NCBI GenBank assembly: GCA_025331125.1
Contig: JAOALB010000190.1
Coordinates: 23,881 to 87,880 of the forward strand
Reading direction: 5' to 3'
Source: Mycogone perniciosa
Taxonomy: Eukaryota > Ascomycota > Sordariomycetes > Hypocreales > Hypocreaceae
DNA length: 64,000 nt
The position numbers and the translations under genes were made by a program. Position 1 is the first letter of the stretch; the number at the start of each line of letters is the position of its first letter. Below are positions 22,733 to 33,610 of this stretch, in pieces. The notes under the pieces were generated by a model, which was not told where the DNA came from, searched no databases, and was given only the letters and a program-made list of their open reading frames with translations.

Positions 22733-25139
22733 TTCGGAAGGCACGCGGTGGCCAGCGAAAGCAACACAAAGTAATGTCTTATCGCCAGGGGATAGTTAAA
22801 TTGGCCATGAATTGGACATTTGAGAAGACGGCGCGCGACGTTCCAAGGAAACGCTGGAGAGTTGGTTCGGTTGGAGATGGAGGGACGATGGGAAGCGCTG
22901 GTCCGCTAAGGGACTAAGAAAGGGAGAAGCGAGAGACAAGCCTGTGGGGCGGGCCAAGCAGTGGTCCGAACGGGTATCGTTTGAGGCACTGTGTACATGC
23001 CCTGGCCTGCATTAGGCGTTGCATGAGCCAGGTACTTCTGACAAAGGCATGACAGCCAGGCTCGTCCAGGGGGGGGCGCACTTTATCAGTCCAGGTGGTC
23101 ACCAATAGCTTGCATCTTCACTTTCGCTTCTTATTCCAAGTCCTGGTAGTAGAGGTATGTACCTTACTTCGTAGATGATTCTACAAATCATGCACACGTG
23201 TGCATTCAACCGTTGGCCGCAAAAGAAAATAAAGGGGTAACCCCAATTGGGCAGGCAGAGAGAAATAGTCCGAGAAGTGAGTGAAAGGGGTGGGTGAGTT
23301 CGCGCCGTCTTTGCCTTGCTACGTACGAGTATGTACGTGTAGTAGCAGTACTACTCGGTGGCATTTATTAGGCGTAAGCCTTAGGACAGACTGGATGAAA
23401 GAGACGATAACGGACTGTTGCTGCTACTCGTACTCCGTAGTATTGCATGACTTGATAGGGGCGAGTTGCAGCGTTGATGGGGGGGCTGCTTTTCAGCGGG
23501 CGGTCTTTCAGCGGCTCGATGGCCTAGGTCATAGTACCTGCACTAGCGCTGGAGCTCCAGAACTCAGAGGGGTTCCCCTGCTGCTCCTTGGTTGGCTCAG
23601 TTGCCCAGCCACGCCAGCCACTGGCACTAGGGCTATGGGGAAGTTGAAGCAGGGGTGGGAACAAGCCTTTTTCAGGTCAATTTCAGCCACCCCTGTTGAC
23701 GGGCGACAAAGAACTCATTTATTTAGGTATTAATAAAACCAACTACGAGTACGAGTAGACAATCAATGAACAGGTCAGATTCTGTGCTTGTTGTCTGTCT
23801 GCATATGTGATGAGAGAGCGCTTTGTCTGCTGCATACGGGGCACATATTCCGTGTTTGTCCTCTGTCATTCAGTTTCCAACTGTGCTGTGAATATGATAT
23901 ATGACGCAAGAAACGAAGCAATATCATACATACCTTAGCTCACCTAATAGTCAACAGCCCAGCCTCGTCAATTTTCAATTCTCAACCCTCAAACCAGGTT
24001 CATCCACTACCTACGAGTATTACTAACTATTAAGCATTGGCAATTTGGCATTCCCAACGTGCTACGGAGTACTTATCTCATCATACCCATGTGCCGGGTG
24101 CCACTCCTTTGTACTCCGTACTTGTAGTCTCTGCAAGCCCCTAGCGGCAATGCAGCCAGCCGCCGTACAAATCCCCATTAAAAAGGGAGGGCCAGGGCCA
24201 AGGAACGCACGGAGGTCCAGTCGATTCAAGCAGGTGGCGCGTAACTCCGTGTTGGCGCGCGTAAATGGGCTTCTTTAATATGGGCTGTCCAAATGACTGG
24301 TCAGGCTTGAATGGCCATTGGCGCCCAGGAACCATCATCAACAAAGGGACGATCCTATCCATATGAGCCCAGCAAAAACAGCCCTGTCAAATAGTGCCCT
24401 AAACCAAGTACCTAATCCTTTGAATTGGCTACTACTGCTGCTACTTCGTACTACTAATGCAATGCACGACGAGTACGGAGTACAATGGATGGCTTGTTAG
24501 AATTTATTACACTGGCCCAACAAGTCGACAGAAAGACATGCATACGCTCGCTGATCTGATAATCCTACCTATGGCTGATAGCCTGGATACGACTCCATAT
24601 GCACTTCGTAGGTTGCACGACATCCCACACATGCGCATCAGATCACAGGATCGATCCTAAAACTGACTGGGTCAGGCTGAAATGACAGTTGTGTCATGCC
24701 CAGCACCTATTGGCCGCTCGGTCCTCGTCGCGCACAATAATCCATGTAGAATTGTTATTGTGATGGCACGTTTGCGATACCATATCGGGATGCATCCTGC
24801 ATGCGGAATACAACGGATAGATACTAGTACTACTACCTACCAATAATGCCCTCCTCTCCATACGAGTAACTCCGTTCAAAAGAGACTCCATTTCTTCGTT
24901 TCTAATTCTAACCCATTCAGTATGTAAATCCTGTAAGTACGGAGTACACGAACTGATTCTGAGGTGCATACAAAGTCCCGTGTACGAAGTACGGCCCCAT
25001 GCAATAATACGCCTAGGGAGTATCAAACTTCAAACTCCATGTCTCTCAACAACAGAATAATGCCCCAGGTAACACGGAGTACTCCCAACATCGTTGGACC
25101 AGATCCAAACAAAGACGCCATGGCTGCAATGTTTTCTCA
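22733..25139. other. Long intergenic region between coiled-coil gene and MED16
   Basis: About 2.4 kb. It must contain the promoter of the coiled-coil gene and the terminator of MED16. A plus-strand frame at 23281-23733 has no family features and unnatural composition, so I do not call it. The right half is dense in TACGGAGTA-type motifs (separate entry). Confidence 0.5.
23431..24991. repeat. Cluster of TACGGAGTA/TACTCCGTA motifs
   Basis: Exact copies at 23431-23439, 24063-24071, 24112-24120, 24474-24482 and 24938-24946, with one-base variants TACTTCGTA at 24442-24450 and TACGAAGTA at 24983-24991, plus several TACGAGTA strings. All are between genes. Confidence 0.8.
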
Positions 25140-28100
25140 TCAGACAATCAGCCTGCCCTTCGGCAACAGCGCCCAGAGTCCGCCACACGAGCACTTCCTT
25201 TGTTGTCCAAGCACAAACGTAAATCCAGGACGGCTTCCAAACACATCCTCCATGACCGTTGCGCACCTCGTACATCTTCTCCATTGCTGCAACGTTCCCA
25301 TCTTCAGCACTCCCTTCTTGAACAGATCAACATATACACCCTTGGCTTCCCTCGCCGCTAGGCTGCCTCCATCATCTTGGACACCAAGGAGATCAAAGTT
25401 TGCTAAAAACAACTTTGCGGGATCGGTGAGACTGCGAAATGCTGGCAGTTCCTTGGTGAAGAACTTTTTGATGACAAACAAAAACACCTGGGTTGGTGGT
25501 GCTCCCACGAGCATGCCTAACTCGATCTGCATTTGATACGTCTTAACAGCAGTGTCAATCTGTTTCCCCTGCGGTGCGTTTGGTCCGCTCTTGACCAGGT
25601 TTGGCAAAATTGTCTGATACGTTTGCCGTATATCCCCTCCTAGATTGTTTAGAAGCTTTTCGAACTCGCTGACTTTAATAAGACTGGATGCCATGGTATT
25701 CTGCATCTTCTGGTATGCCTGCTGAAGCTGGGGATTGGGTATTTTAGTAGTGCTGGCTTGATCCGCCGCGGCCGATTGCCTCCTGTAAAAATCTATGGCC
25801 TTCGTGCTCAGAGCCTCCAGGTGTGTAATTCTACGACACACAGCTAACAAGAAGCTTCTGCTGCTCGAGGATAGCAGGAGATGTAATGATATATCGTTTC
25901 TCTGATGCAAGTAAACACCCAACTCGGCAAAACGCTGAGGCACTAGTCTTGCCTGGAACTCATCATCATCCATAAGTCCAAACAGACAGTCCGCCAGCCA
26001 TGACAGTAGATCAAGAGACCACTTGGCACAGCCAGTCAGTGCATCCACTACTTCTGTATTCGAAGTCAGCAATTCATCGGCCTTTTTTAAAAAAATATTT
26101 AGAAGGGTTTAAATCGCACCATGCTCATCCAGTGGGCTGATCTTTTCTCTGGCCGTCACAGGAAGGTTGCTCGCAACTGTAATGAGGATGACCACATTGC
26201 GCAGGTTCAAGTCCACCGTGGTAAACTTGCTCAGGAAGGATCGGGGTCGAAACTCTCCCCGAAAACCTAAACTATTCATGATGCTCATACAAGACTGCAG
26301 CGATGTGTTTCTCATAAGCGCATCGTGATGCAGCTCTTCAGAGTAGTCCACCTGGATCTTGAGGATCCGAACAATCTCGCCGATCCAGTCTTGTGTGAAT
26401 CCTGTCATAGTTAGAGGCTCCCCTGTCCTTGAAGTGGAGGATCGCATGCAACTCACTCTTTTTCGTAGTATAAGGTCTAACGATAGCGAGCACATCGTCA
26501 TAATTTACACTATACCACAACGCAGATGCAACCGTCACAGTCAACGCCGCTATAGTGGCCGCGTAATGAACTGCTTTTGAATTAGCAATATGTTCCTCAG
26601 TGTCCTAGAGCACTCATTGATGTACCATCTTGGTTTGAATCGCCAATATCGTCCAAGGGGTAGTGGAGCTTGTTCCATTTGATCTTTCCATCATCCGTCA
26701 TTTGAATCACGGAGCAATGAGTTGGGGAAAAGGCAACTTGTTGGCCTATTTCATGATATGTTAGACGTGTCGCGCAATGACTCGGTTCTGGCACACTTAC
26801 ACTGGCCCTCCTCAGATAGCGTCCAGCCAGCTTGGCGCAGGTTCATGACTTGGTTGGTACTCTCTGTCGCGTAAACTTCTTCAAAAGTAAATCTGTCCCG
26901 GTACTCGATGGTTCCGTCGGCCATGGTTAGGACCAGCACCTTGCCGAACTGAATAGCCTGAAATCCAATGACCACCTTGTTAATGATAATTGGATCCAGT
27001 TTGCGCAACTTCGTGCAGGCTGTTTGTTCAGTGGAGTCCCCATTTCTCCGGGCTCCCAGCTGCTCAAAGGCTGTGTGCAGATTTTGTCGCTGCTCTACAA
27101 CAGCCTCCCAGCGGTCAAGAATGCTTTGTGCTATTTGGTGGTAAGACCCTGTGTTCGGCACACGTGTCCTTATAGTGACAATCATGGGTGGGACAGTATT
27201 TTTACCGGTGTTGTCCATTAGCGATGGAAGGACATGCAGAGACGAAAGCTCTGCCATTGATCCATCATTGTTTGCGTCATTGGGACCGGTTTGAAGCCAT
27301 GTGGTTGCCGCCAGGTGCTTCTCAACAAGCGACGGGCTCAGGCGAGCATTCTGTGGCAAAGGGTTCTTATCCGGCTGGGATCCTGGTCCACCCCACTGAA
27401 TTTCAAGCTTGAGCAGTCTGAGCTGTCCTGACGAAGTAGCAACAGCGACGAGCAAGAACTCTTCAAGGAAGTAAGTAAGCAAGGGGGGATAATGAGCGTT
27501 TTCTCGGGCGGTTTCGACTTACTCTTATTAGATGCGATGGCTGCATGTGTAACCAACTCATCCGCTGAATTTACACTCTCAAGCTCCATGGTCGTCTCCT
27601 CCATTCGATTGTTGTTTTGTGACCAGAACATCTTCAGCATGCCGCTTATCGTGACACAAAATAATGCACTCTTGGATGAATTAGGATGACTGGGTCCACC
27701 GGCATGGAGAAAGGAGCTCTCATAGTGATAGGTATTGCCATTCTTCGTGGCCGGACCATACATGATGTTGTATGGTTTCTTTCAAGCGTCAAAATGGCTG
27801 TCCAAAAGTTCATTAAATGGGCTTACTTACCTGCTGGTTTTGAGGAGCGACAGCAAGCCAATGGGCTCCTACCACCGCGTTGGCATCATCGATAGCGTCC
27901 GTCTCCCATTTCCTTGTAATGAAGGGCTGGTTGAGAGAGATTGGGAAGCTGAGGATGACGACTCTGCCCACGGCATCAACCACCGCCAGCTCCGGGATAT
28001 TAGTGGTACCCCATTCCAAGTGAACCAGCGGGATGCCCGGGGAACCTTTCACGGGGTGACATGTGGTCGGCTCACTGAGGTCCCACGAGCCATCACGAGG

Positions 28101-28407
28101 ATGGCACCTTAGAAACCGGAGCTCAAGGGTCTGTCCATCCGGTGTAATCGTGGCGATTGTTCCAGCTTTTGACCAAGCGACGGCCCTACACAATTATTAG
28201 CCGAAAGGCGCTTTGGTAAGGACATACACAGACCACATACTGGCAGCAGCCGCGGCTTCTCAGTTCATCGATTCTTCGAAAGGCCTGCTTGCTGAGAGAC
28301 CTCTCAGGGAGCGACAAGCCGACGCCATCGCCAAATAAATCGTCCACGTCGTTGAGGTCCACGGGCACGGCGTTATCCAGCATGAGAGGCATCTTGGGGG
28401 CAGTCAT
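25140..28407 (-). CDS. MED16: Mediator complex subunit 16 (Sin4)
   Basis: Eight exons: 28407-28241, 28185-27831, 27778-27523, 27460-26801, 26745-26626, 26573-26457, 26401-26120 and 26053-25140; seven introns of 52 to 66 bases with consistent phases; 956 residues. The start reads MTAPKMPLMLDNAVPVDLND followed by a DLFGDG segment. Beta-propeller-like repeats fill the first half (AVAWSKAGTIATITPDGQ, SGMLKMFWSQNN, QLRLLKLEIQWGGPG, QVAFSPTHCSVIQM) and helical repeats the second. The C-terminus has a zinc-ribbon-like cysteine pattern (CTRCATVMEDV.. CSCGGLWALLPKG). Med16 is a Mediator tail subunit linking activators to RNA polymerase II. The intron structure was checked by family continuity, e.g. 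EEGQC-QQVAFSP and LDEH-EVVDALTGC. Confidence 0.88.
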
Positions 28408-29290
28408 TGGAGGAATGGGGCGGACATGGGAAGAAGGCTATTCTAAATAGAAACCTGGAAACCCCAAAGGCACATCGGGCCCCTCGAGGCCAGGGGCAAA
28501 AATTAGGATAAGCCAAGCAATGAATCACTGATGGTCAGCCTCATACGCGCGCGCGCCCTGCATGGACAGCAAGAGGGTAGGCGAGGCCCAGCCTTAGATC
28601 TAACACGGGATAACGAGGCTGAGAAGGTCGTGTAAGAGGTTAGGATGGGTTAAGATTGGCGTGGTATTACGGAATACTCGACGTCAACCTTTGGTTACCA
28701 GCCACAAATTATACAGGTCGGTCTGTAGCCGCGCCGGTTGAATCTCGGCGATGCGTCATTGGCCTGAGACTGCCGAATTCAACCCCAACTGTGAGCATAC
28801 CTAGGTACCTTAGTAGGTAATACTGTCATGAATTTCTCCAATTGATGACATGGGAATTATATCCCGTGGAATTGTGTATCCAGCGACTGTCGTGGAGTCA
28901 ATTGCGAACTACTTCATATTTGAGTCGCAGCAGAACGCTGTGCAGCTACCCCAGACTCTAAGTTTGATCTCTGTCCACCACATCAAAACATCACGACATT
29001 AAGAGAAGGACAGTGTGAGGTTTTCACACTTCTGTATCAGGTAGGCCTATTTCATGGCTTAAAGGTGAAGTATAATCTCTCAATCTTCTCCAAGCAAACG
29101 CTGGCCCAATATCTCCGAGATCTCCACCTCCACAGTAACCATGTCTCTCCCCACATTTCGTTACGCCATGTCACTGCCAGCCTCTCCGTTTCATCAAGTT
29201 CTTATATGACTAGGAAATAAAACACCTTGATCGCAAGATTGAAAATCCAAAGAGGTTAACCCTGGACTCCGAATCTTCCAAGCCTACAAC
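28408..29290. promoter_or_regulatory. Divergent intergenic region, MED16 / D-lactate dehydrogenase
   Basis: About 880 bases between two start codons facing away from each other. It includes a CGCGCGCGC run near 28549 and a palindrome-like CCTAGGTACCTTAGTAGG near 28800. No TACGGAGTA copy. Both promoters must lie here; no specific element can be named with confidence. Confidence 0.45.
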
Positions 29291-31278
29291 ATGAATAGGT
29301 TTCTCAGGGTTGCAGCGCTCACACGTCGCCCTACAATCCAAATCAACAATATTCGCAGAGTCTCATCATCTTCGAAATCACCGACATACAGGAAAGACAG
29401 CCTCTCCTACCTCGCAATCGGGTTGTTGATTGGTGGGGCTACAACAGCGGCGGCTTTCCATTTTATCGGCTCCTCCACAAAGATAGACACGACCACACAA
29501 CCCAGATGGCGTGAAAATGAGATCCGCCACCCTTTTCTGCGGTCTACATATGCCGACAAGAAGACTATGTTAAAAGTAGGCTAGATTTATTCGATATGAA
29601 TTACTAATACTAAACTTCAAAAAGGCAGTAGATGAGATCCGCCATGAGCTGGGAGAGGAGGTCGTTAGTGTTGACAAAGACGACTTGGAGGAGCATGGCT
29701 ACTCCGATTGGTCTACATCTAATACCGATGAACGACCCGTTGCAATTGTTCGGCCCAATTCGACAGAGCAGGTATCAGCAATCGCCAAGATATGTACGAA
29801 GTATAAAGTGCCCATGGTCCCTTATGGGGCAGGCTCAAGTGTTGAGGGTAACTTCTGCTCCCCTTTCTCGGGAATATGCATCGACTTGTCCACCATGAAC
29901 GATATAGTTGAATTTCACCCAGAAGACATAGATGTAGTGGTTCAACCCGGTGTCAATTGGGTCAATCTGAACGACGAGATCAAAGAAAGCGGCTTATTCT
30001 TACCCCTCGATCCAAGTCCAACGGCACTTATTGGCGGTATGGTAGCTACTAATTGCAGTGGCACAAATGCTATGAGATACGGCACGATGAAAGACTACGT
30101 CATCAACTTGACCGTGGTTCTGGCCGATGGTTCGGTCATTAAGACGCGACATCGGCCAAGGAAGACATCCGCAGGCTACAACCTGACATCTCTATTCACT
30201 GGATCAGAAGGGACACTTGGTATCATCACTGAGGTCACACTGAAGCTAGCTATCATACCAACCAGCTTCAGTGTGGCCACTGTCACCTTCAAAACGGTAA
30301 GAGAGGCCGCAGCCGCAGCATCCACAATGGTACGAACAGGCGTGCCCCTGGCGGCGCTGGAGCTCATGGACGATGTACAAATGCAAGTCATCAATAAGAA
30401 CGGTGGTGCAGGGGGTAGGATGTGGGAGGAAACGCCAACCCTTTTCATAAAGTGAGCATGATGTCTTGACAGACTCACAGAATAGGAAAAGCTAAGCATG
30501 TATGCTAGATTCTCTGGCACCGAAAACACCATCAAGGAGAGTATTCAGTCCACTCAAGAGATATCCCAACGCCATGGATCCAACTCGTTTGAGTTTGCCA
30601 GGGGTAAAGAGGGAATGGATTCTCTGTGGGCAGCGAGAAAACAAGCATATTGGGCATCGTTGGCTGTCAAACCAGAGGGCACCGAGCCCTGGTCAACTGA
30701 CGTCGCGGTGCCAATATCTCGCTTGGCTGATCTGATCGGTACATGAACAGTGTATATTCCAAGTTCTGAGCAAATGCTGACGGTAAGTAGATGCTTCTAA
30801 GGATAAAGCTTCCAAGCTCGGTCTCGTCAATAGTGTTATCGGCCATGTTGGAGATGGCAACTTCCATCAATTGCTATTTTATGATCCCAGCACTATCAAG
30901 GATAAACAGGCGGTGGCAGATTGTGTTAACACGATGATAAATAAGGTAATTGATATGGAAGGGACTGTATCAGTGAGTAAATAATATTGGACCCTTAATA
31001 TTCATTCACCTGCTAACCTATGGTATAGGGAGAGCACGGAATTGGCCTTGGGAAGAAGGTTGGTGGTTCCGCTGGCATTTGTTACGAAGTATTTGCTGAT
31101 AGGGAAGCTAGCATTGTTTGTTGAAAGAGCTTGGTCTGTCGACCATTGGGGTGATGAAGGCTCTGAAGGATACACTCGATCCACAGTACGTCATCTGTTT
31201 GTTTTGTTTGTTTGATTGAAGCTACAACTAACATGTATCAGCTGGCTACTGAACCCAGGGAAGATCTTTGACGAATGA
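29291..31278 (+). CDS. DLD1: D-lactate dehydrogenase (cytochrome), mitochondrial
   Basis: Seven exons: 29291-29575, 29625-30451, 30509-30738, 30791-30972, 31029-31058, 31112-31185 and 31242-31278; introns 49 to 57 bases; 554 residues. A basic, serine-rich presequence and a hydrophobic anchor (SYLAIGLLIGGATTAAAFHF) indicate the inner membrane or intermembrane space. FAD-binding signatures follow (VPYGAGSSVEGNFCSPFSG, DVVVQPGVNW, LDPSPTALIGGMVATNCSG), then the catalytic C-terminal domain with VIGHVGDGNFHQ and GEHGIGLGKK, ending NPGKIFDE. The enzyme oxidises D-lactate to pyruvate and passes electrons to cytochrome c. Simple frame reading shows several stops in the last third, but GT-AG splicing restores full family sequence; the fifth intron uses an unusual GTTGGT donor and exon 5 is only 30 bases. 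Confidence 0.9.
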
Positions 31279-32283
31279 GGCGTGTAACTACAGGCTCGTC
31301 AGTATATTGGGTATTGACTGGGAATTAAATTACAGGTGTGGACATTCTTTTGTCATATTCTACCTATTCCTTGGCCAGCCTGTAGTGATCATAGGACAAG
31401 AGAAATCCAAGTGGCGGTTCACTGCAAGGTTGTGCACACCAATGGGATCTGATTGGCAACACTCTTCAGGGTTTCATGAGAGGGATTGCTGCGTGTCACC
31501 ACAACAAGAGGCTAGCAGAAAGAAATCCTGCTGTGGAAGGGCCGATTGCCAAATAATCCCGCGTATTTTTGAGGTGATACAAGTCCCGCTGTTCTAAACG
31601 CTGTTTCTTTACACATACTACTACTAGGTATTTTATGTAAATTGAGGTGGACTTGGTGTGGGTGCTACCCTGTTACGGAGTATAGTTTATATGTTGGAGC
31701 AAGTCTAATATATTTGTTTTTTTTTCCTTCATCATATGCGGCAGTAAATAAAAATGAGGCACAGCATTAATTAACATGAGATATTTGGGTCTTCTGCGTT
31801 GCGAAATGCGGAATTGCTACAATACTTGGGGCCATGGCTTCTTGGTTGTCTGGGGCATGTAAGCTTAACTCAGCCCAAGATGGGATCCCCTCCTCTCCCC
31901 CCCCCAAACTCTTATAAATCGTGCATCTAGATTCGCATGCCAAGAAGAGCGTCTGCATCTACAGGCCTCGGCACCTGCGAATTAAAGGTGATGGAATTTT
32001 TTGCCATTGGAGGAAGAATTATGCTGAGATCTCCGGCATGTCGATGCTACGCTGCCGCATCTCGGTAGAGACAGCCGGCCCGATTTCTCCAGACTTCCTC
32101 CGCATTGCTTCGGGCTTTAGGTAGGTACTCATCGACAATGTCTGGGGACAAGCAAATGGCCGTATGTGCTTCAAGTATATAAGACAATGAATGTTCCTCG
32201 GGCTCGGGTTAATAGAAAAGACGTAGAAGTCAGGCAGCCACAACAGAACAGGAGCAGCTCGTAGACCGTTCATCATCGCTGCC
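31279..32283. other. Intergenic: upstream region of the GH105 gene
   Basis: About 1 kb. One TACGGAGTA motif sits at 31674-31682 and a run of about ten C bases near 31897-31906. The GH105 TATA-like box is listed separately. No gene recognised. Confidence 0.5.
32176..32183 (+). promoter_or_regulatory. Likely TATA box of the GH105 gene
   Basis: TATATAAG lies about 100 bases upstream of the GH105 start codon at 32284, a plausible distance for a fungal core promoter. Assigned from sequence and position only. Confidence 0.45.
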
Positions 32284-33610
32284 ATGAAATCTTTACTTCT
32301 CTTTGCCATTGGGGCGATAGGCGCCGTCGTTGAGCGCCAACAACGTCCTCACTTGACATGGCTGGCCGATACGTTCATCGCAAAGGGTGTCAGACAAACC
32401 TTTGGCTACCAGGAAGCCACACTCTACGTCGGCGTCGAGAGAGCGTATGAGCTGTTCAAGGAGCAGAAGTACCTCAACTGGTTGAAGAGCCAGATCGATG
32501 GCGTGGTCCAAGCCGACGGCACCATCAAAGGATGGAACCCCAGCGTCTACTCCCTTGACGACTACCGTATCGCCAACAATTACTTGTACTTGTATGGGCT
32601 TACGGGTCAAGAGAAGTATAAATCTGCTGCGGCGATCGTTCGAAGACACCTGAACTCGCACCCACGGACGCCATCTGGTGGCTTTTGGTAAGTTACCTGG
32701 GCTGTAGATCACCATCACCTGATATTATATCAACTCGATCCTTTCTTTGATTGATGCACTTTGAGCATAATCACTAACCGAATGTTCTCAAGGCACCGCA
32801 AGCCCATCTTCGCCAACCAGATGTGGCTTGACGGCATCTTCATGGCCGACTCATTCTACGCCAAATGGACACACCTCTTTGACAACAAGAATACGACCGC
32901 CTGGAACGACATCATTCTCCAATTCACCCTCATGGACTCAAACACGCGAAACAATACCTCGGGCCTCCTTGTCCACGGCTGGGCGGAGACAGACACTGCC
33001 CCCTGGGCTGATCCCATTACTGGGCGGGCTCCCAATGTTTGGGGCCGTGCCGTCGGTTGGTATTTTATGTCGCTTGTCGAGACCCTACAGGTGTTTCCCA
33101 AGTCTCACCCCGGTTATGCGAAGCTCCTGGGCTACTATACCTGGATTGCCAGGGCCCTCAAGACCACGCAGGACCCGGCATCCGGTGGCTGGTTCCAGGT
33201 CATGAACGAGCCGTATCCCAAGGCCAAGGGCAACTACATCGAGAGCAGTGGCTCGGCCATGTTTACTTTTGGTCTATTGAAGGATTGAAGTTGGGGTACC
33301 TGAGCAAGAACGAGTTCCTTGCGACTGGCAAGAAGGCCTACCAGGGGCTGGTTAGAAACTTCATCTCTCCCCAGAGTGATGGCACGCTTCATTTCACGGG
33401 CACTGTGGCTGAGTGTGGACTGGTTACTTCAAACGTCACGTTCGAGGTAGGCAGCCAACCCTGAGGATATGAATTTTGGACATGTGGCTGACATCAAGGT
33501 GATGCGTATAGTATTACATCAGCGTCCGCACCGGACCCAACGATTACAAAGGCTCGGGGCCTTTTATGCTGGCTGCTTATGAGTGGGAGACATGGGCGAA
33601 GAACGCCTAA
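32284..33610 (+). pseudogene. Secreted GH105/GH88-type unsaturated glycuronyl hydrolase, frameshifted
   Basis: Exons 32284-32687, 32793-33446 and 33512-33610 (introns 105 and 65 bases). The N-terminus is a signal peptide (MKSLLLFAIGAIGAVV). Family features: WNPSVYSLDDYRIANNYL, TPSGGFW across the first splice, QMWLDGIFMADSFYA with the likely catalytic Asp, the VHGWAETDTAPWADP block, and WGRAVGWYFMSLVETL. The family removes unsaturated uronic acid from pectin (rhamnogalacturonan) fragments outside the cell. Near base 33283 the frame breaks: FGLLKD then stop, while the next frame continues GLKLGYLSKNEF to the natural end WAKNA. Exon 2 has 654 bases, one short of what the phases need, so one base is missing (AAGGATTGAAG where AAGGGATTGAAG is expected). 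This is either a recent inactivating mutation or a sequencing error; everything else looks intact. Confidence 0.82.

Noticed and set aside
23281..23733. 150-residue open frame
   Set aside because: Composition is unlike a protein, no family features, overlaps motif-rich intergenic DNA and has no splice partners.
29291..31278. D-lactate dehydrogenase as a pseudogene
   Set aside because: Apparent stops in the last third vanish with GT-AG introns whose phases all agree and which restore every family motif to the C-terminus.
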